Source: Rhodospirillales bacterium
GTDB taxonomy: Bacteria; Pseudomonadota; Alphaproteobacteria; Rhodospirillales; JABHCV01
NCBI GenBank assembly: GCA_016776705.1
Contig: JADHSW010000167.1
Coordinates: forward strand, 1 to 6,597
Direction of reading: 5' to 3'
Length of the DNA: 6,597 nt
Shown: positions 5,172 to 6,597 of the stretch, one piece after another
Position numbering within the stretch: the first letter of the stretch is position 1
How the letters are laid out: each line of letters starts with the position of its first letter
Notes under the pieces: model-generated
Told to the model about the DNA's origin: nothing
The model's database searches: none
What the model saw: only the letters and a program-made list of their open reading frames with translations
Translations under genes and position numbers: made by a program

Positions 5172-5807
5172 TTAATCTGCGTTACCAAGCCATATATGGC
5201 GTAACTTGTTCCGATTCAATTGAAACCATTGCACCGCCAGAATGGTCATGGAATTTACAATGCGGCCATTCTCTAGCATTTCAAAGGCTTCTTCGGGCGT
5301 TGCTGTGAAGACGCGAATGTCCTCGCCTTCCTCTTCAAGGCCAAAAACACCCCCGGCGTTTGACGCATCAACACGACCACAGAACAAAAAAACAGTTTCA
5401 GTCATGCACCCCGGCGATGAAATATATTGTGAAATCGGGTATATGTCGCTGATCGGGCAATTGGCCTCTTCAACGCTTTCCCGACGGCACATTTCTTCAG
5501 GTGACTCCCCGTCTTCGATGATGCCAGCAACACATTCCACCATCCAGGGTGAGAAATCATCCCCCCACCAGGGGGATTGCCTGGCCGCAAAGGCGGCGGT
5601 TCGAAATTGTTCGATCAGGACGAAGAGGTCAAGGTCTGGATCATACAGGAGAGCCGCAGCGACATGGCCGCGCTCCACCACTTCGCGAGAGATGACTTTA
5701 CTCCATCCGCCGTCATGCAGGACATGTTTCAGTAAATAATGATCAACTTGGATGTAGTCCTTGAACGAGGTCTTTTTTTCAATGATTTCGACGCTGTCTT
5801 TAGTCAT
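5172..5807 (-). CDS. Nudix hydrolase, ADP-ribose pyrophosphatase (NudF/TrgB) type
   Basis: The 211-residue cytoplasmic protein matches the NudF group, which cleaves ADP-ribose to AMP and ribose 5-phosphate. The N-terminal dimerisation strands include REVVERGHVAAALLYD (41-56) and VLIEQFR (63-69), typical of the group. The Nudix box spans G95 to C117: G95, E101, R109-E110 and E113-E114, the metal-binding core, are intact, while N116 stands where the consensus has Gly. SSPGCMTE (130-137) and GLEEEGEDIRV (156-166) match the substrate and catalytic loops; the run EGEDIRV is a strong NudF marker. ATG at 5805-5807 has GGGA as a modest ribosome-binding site. It is the first gene of the minus-strand unit, divergent from the hydrolase, and 47 nt before cysK. 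From memory, a Nudix protein (TrgB) also neighbours cysK in a Rhodobacter tellurite resistance locus. Confidence 0.9.
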   Translation of the reverse strand: MTKDSVEIIEKKTSFKDYIQVDHYLLKHVLHDGGWSKVISREVVERGHVAAALLYDPDLDLFVLIEQFRTAAFAARQSPWWGDDFSPWMVECVAGIIEDGESPEEMCRRESVEEANCPISDIYPISQYISSPGCMTETVFLFCGRVDASNAGGVFGLEEEGEDIRVFTATPEEAFEMLENGRIVNSMTILAVQWFQLNRNKLRHIWLGNAD

Positions 5808-5902
5808 GTCTTGTTCCCGCGCGTGAACACGCCAATGTGAAAAGCTGAAGCAGAATATCCCGGTTAGGATGCTCGTCTGTTTAATTCAGGAGAAGATAGC
5901 AA
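5808..5902. promoter_or_regulatory. Divergent promoter region between Nudix and hydrolase genes
   Basis: This 95-nt spacer separates two divergent start codons and must hold the 5' signals of both genes. On the plus strand AGGAGA (5888-5893) is a strong ribosome-binding site 9 nt before the hydrolase ATG. On the minus strand GGGA (near 5817-5819) serves the Nudix gene. I could not find a hexamer pair with convincing spacing for either direction, so promoter boxes are not assigned. Confidence 0.6.
5812..5829. repeat. 18-bp imperfect palindrome (possible operator or RNA hairpin)
   Basis: TGTTC at 5812-5816 and GAACA at 5825-5829 flank an 8-nt centre containing self-complementary CGCGCG (5818-5823). 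Eight of the nine symmetric base pairs match; only 5817/5824 does not. The element lies 5 nt upstream of the Nudix ATG and covers that gene's GGGA ribosome-binding site, so it could act as a repressor site or as an RNA hairpin limiting translation. Such a palindrome has a chance rate of about 1 in 10,000 positions by simple base counting. Confidence 0.35.
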
Positions 5903-6597
5903 ATGAAAGCAACAACGAGCGAAAAAATAACTTTCGCAGGCTCCCAGGGCCACACATTGGCGGCGCGACTGGAAAGGCCGGTGGATGAGCCACGTGCTTT
6001 CGCACTGTTTGCCCATTGCTTTACCTGTTCAAAGGACATTTTCGCCGCCACACGAATTGCTGGTGAATTGGCAGGACACGGAATTGCCGTGCTTCGTTTT
6101 GATTTTACCGGACTGGGCAGCTCCCAGGGGGATTTCGCCAACACAAACTTTTCGTCAAACGTGGCTGACCTTGTTGCGGCAGCGGATTTCCTGGCCGACA
6201 ACCATCACGCCCCAAAAATCCTGATCGGTCACTCTTTGGGTGGGGCGGCTGTGCTGGCCGCTGCCGCCAGTGTGCCTTCCGCAGTTGCCATCGCCACAAT
6301 AGGCGCACCAAGTGATCCGGGCCACGTCGCCAATCTTTTTGCAACCGCCCATGAGCAGATCGAAAGTGAAGGCGAGGCGCAAGTAACCCTGGGCGGTCGC
6401 CAGTTCAAAATCCAGAAGCAATTTGTCGATGATATTTCCGAAAACAATCTGGACGGGGTGATCGCAGGTTTAAAGAAGGCGCTGCTGGTCTTTCACGGGC
6501 CACGCGACGAGACTGTCGGCATTGAAAACGCAGGGCATATTTTTCAGGCAGCAAAGCACCCGAAAAGCTTTGTTTCCCTGGATGACGCGGATCACTT
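5903..6597 (+). CDS. Alpha/beta hydrolase, likely N-terminal half of a hydrolase-OsmC fusion (3' end outside window)
   Basis: The frame is open from ATG 5903, set by the strong AGGAGA at 5888-5893, to the window end (231 full codons), so the gene is incomplete. It is an alpha/beta hydrolase: FAHCFTCSKD (36-45) lies in the oxyanion-hole region, GHSLGG (109-114) carries nucleophile S111, HGPRDETVGIENA (198-210) offers acid D202, and the last full codon, in LDDADH, is the likely catalytic H231. Together with LRFDFTGLGSSQGDFANTNFSSN (64-86) this pattern matches, from memory, proteins of about 400 residues with a C-terminal OsmC domain, a thiol peroxidase that reduces organic hydroperoxides. The fusion cannot be seen here and is inferred. 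The substrate of the hydrolase half is unknown. It is transcribed away from the Nudix-cysK-sseA unit and shares its control region. Confidence 0.9.
   Translation, partial: MKATTSEKITFAGSQGHTLAARLERPVDEPRAFALFAHCFTCSKDIFAATRIAGELAGHGIAVLRFDFTGLGSSQGDFANTNFSSNVADLVAAADFLADNHHAPKILIGHSLGGAAVLAAAASVPSAVAIATIGAPSDPGHVANLFATAHEQIESEGEAQVTLGGRQFKIQKQFVDDISENNLDGVIAGLKKALLVFHGPRDETVGIENAGHIFQAAKHPKSFVSLDDADH

Noticed and set aside
5141..5173. Inverted repeat AACGAA/TTCGTT after the Nudix gene as a terminator
   Set aside because: The stem is only 6 AT-rich pairs with a 20-nt loop and no following T-run, and part of it lies in the Nudix stop codon.
4612..5175. 187-codon plus-strand ORF opposite cysK
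   Set aside because: It is antisense to a well-supported cysteine synthase; it is a shadow of that gene's codon pattern.
5242..5739. 165-codon plus-strand ORF opposite the Nudix gene
   Set aside because: The minus strand carries an intact Nudix box; the plus-strand translation is serine/threonine-rich and featureless.
5881..6447. Minus-strand ORFs opposite the alpha/beta hydrolase
   Set aside because: The plus-strand frame has a strong ribosome-binding site and a complete catalytic triad; the minus-strand frames are shadows.

Overview
The window looks like ordinary chromosomal DNA of an alphaproteobacterium, probably of the Rhodospirillales type. This rests on the flavour of the proteins (the small helical protein, the Nudix enzyme, the hydrolase whose homologues carry an OsmC domain), moderate GC content and tight head-to-tail gene packing. 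I see no mobile element, CRISPR array, tRNA or rRNA. The taxonomic call is inference.

Left edge, plus strand (1-573): the last 97 codons of an ABC transporter ATPase of the polar amino acid uptake type, followed after 12 nt by an 88-residue, helical, cysteine-containing protein of unknown function. This gene converges on a 114-residue minus-strand gene (570-914), and the two stop codons overlap. The 114-residue protein is unrecognised but has a predicted beta-alpha-beta-beta-alpha-beta pattern resembling an ACT-like domain.

Centre, minus strand (1056-5807): six head-to-tail genes. In transcription order they are a Nudix ADP-ribose pyrophosphatase-type hydrolase, a cysteine synthase, a 3-mercaptopyruvate sulfurtransferase (sseA), a YpeA-like GNAT acetyltransferase, a second GNAT acetyltransferase, and an alanine dehydrogenase-family oxidoreductase. 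The last four have gaps or overlaps of 5 nt, -4 nt and 8 nt and are almost certainly co-translated. The Nudix and cysteine synthase genes sit upstream with 47 and 94 nt gaps, and a possible internal promoter lies before sseA. A hairpin followed by a T-run at 947-976 may end the unit. The chemistry can be linked: cysteine is made, its deaminated form 3-mercaptopyruvate is desulfurated to pyruvate, and an alanine dehydrogenase would interconvert pyruvate and alanine. The link is inferred from gene order only.

Right edge, plus strand (5903-6597): a divergent alpha/beta hydrolase with a full catalytic triad, cut by the window end exactly at its catalytic histidine. Its closest remembered relatives are fused to a C-terminal OsmC peroxiredoxin-like domain, which would lie outside the window. 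The 95-nt divergent spacer holds an 18-bp imperfect palindrome overlapping the Nudix ribosome-binding region.

No clearly novel system is present. The points most worth checking are the atypical alanine dehydrogenase-like enzyme, the two small unknown proteins, and the sulfur-centred gene cluster.
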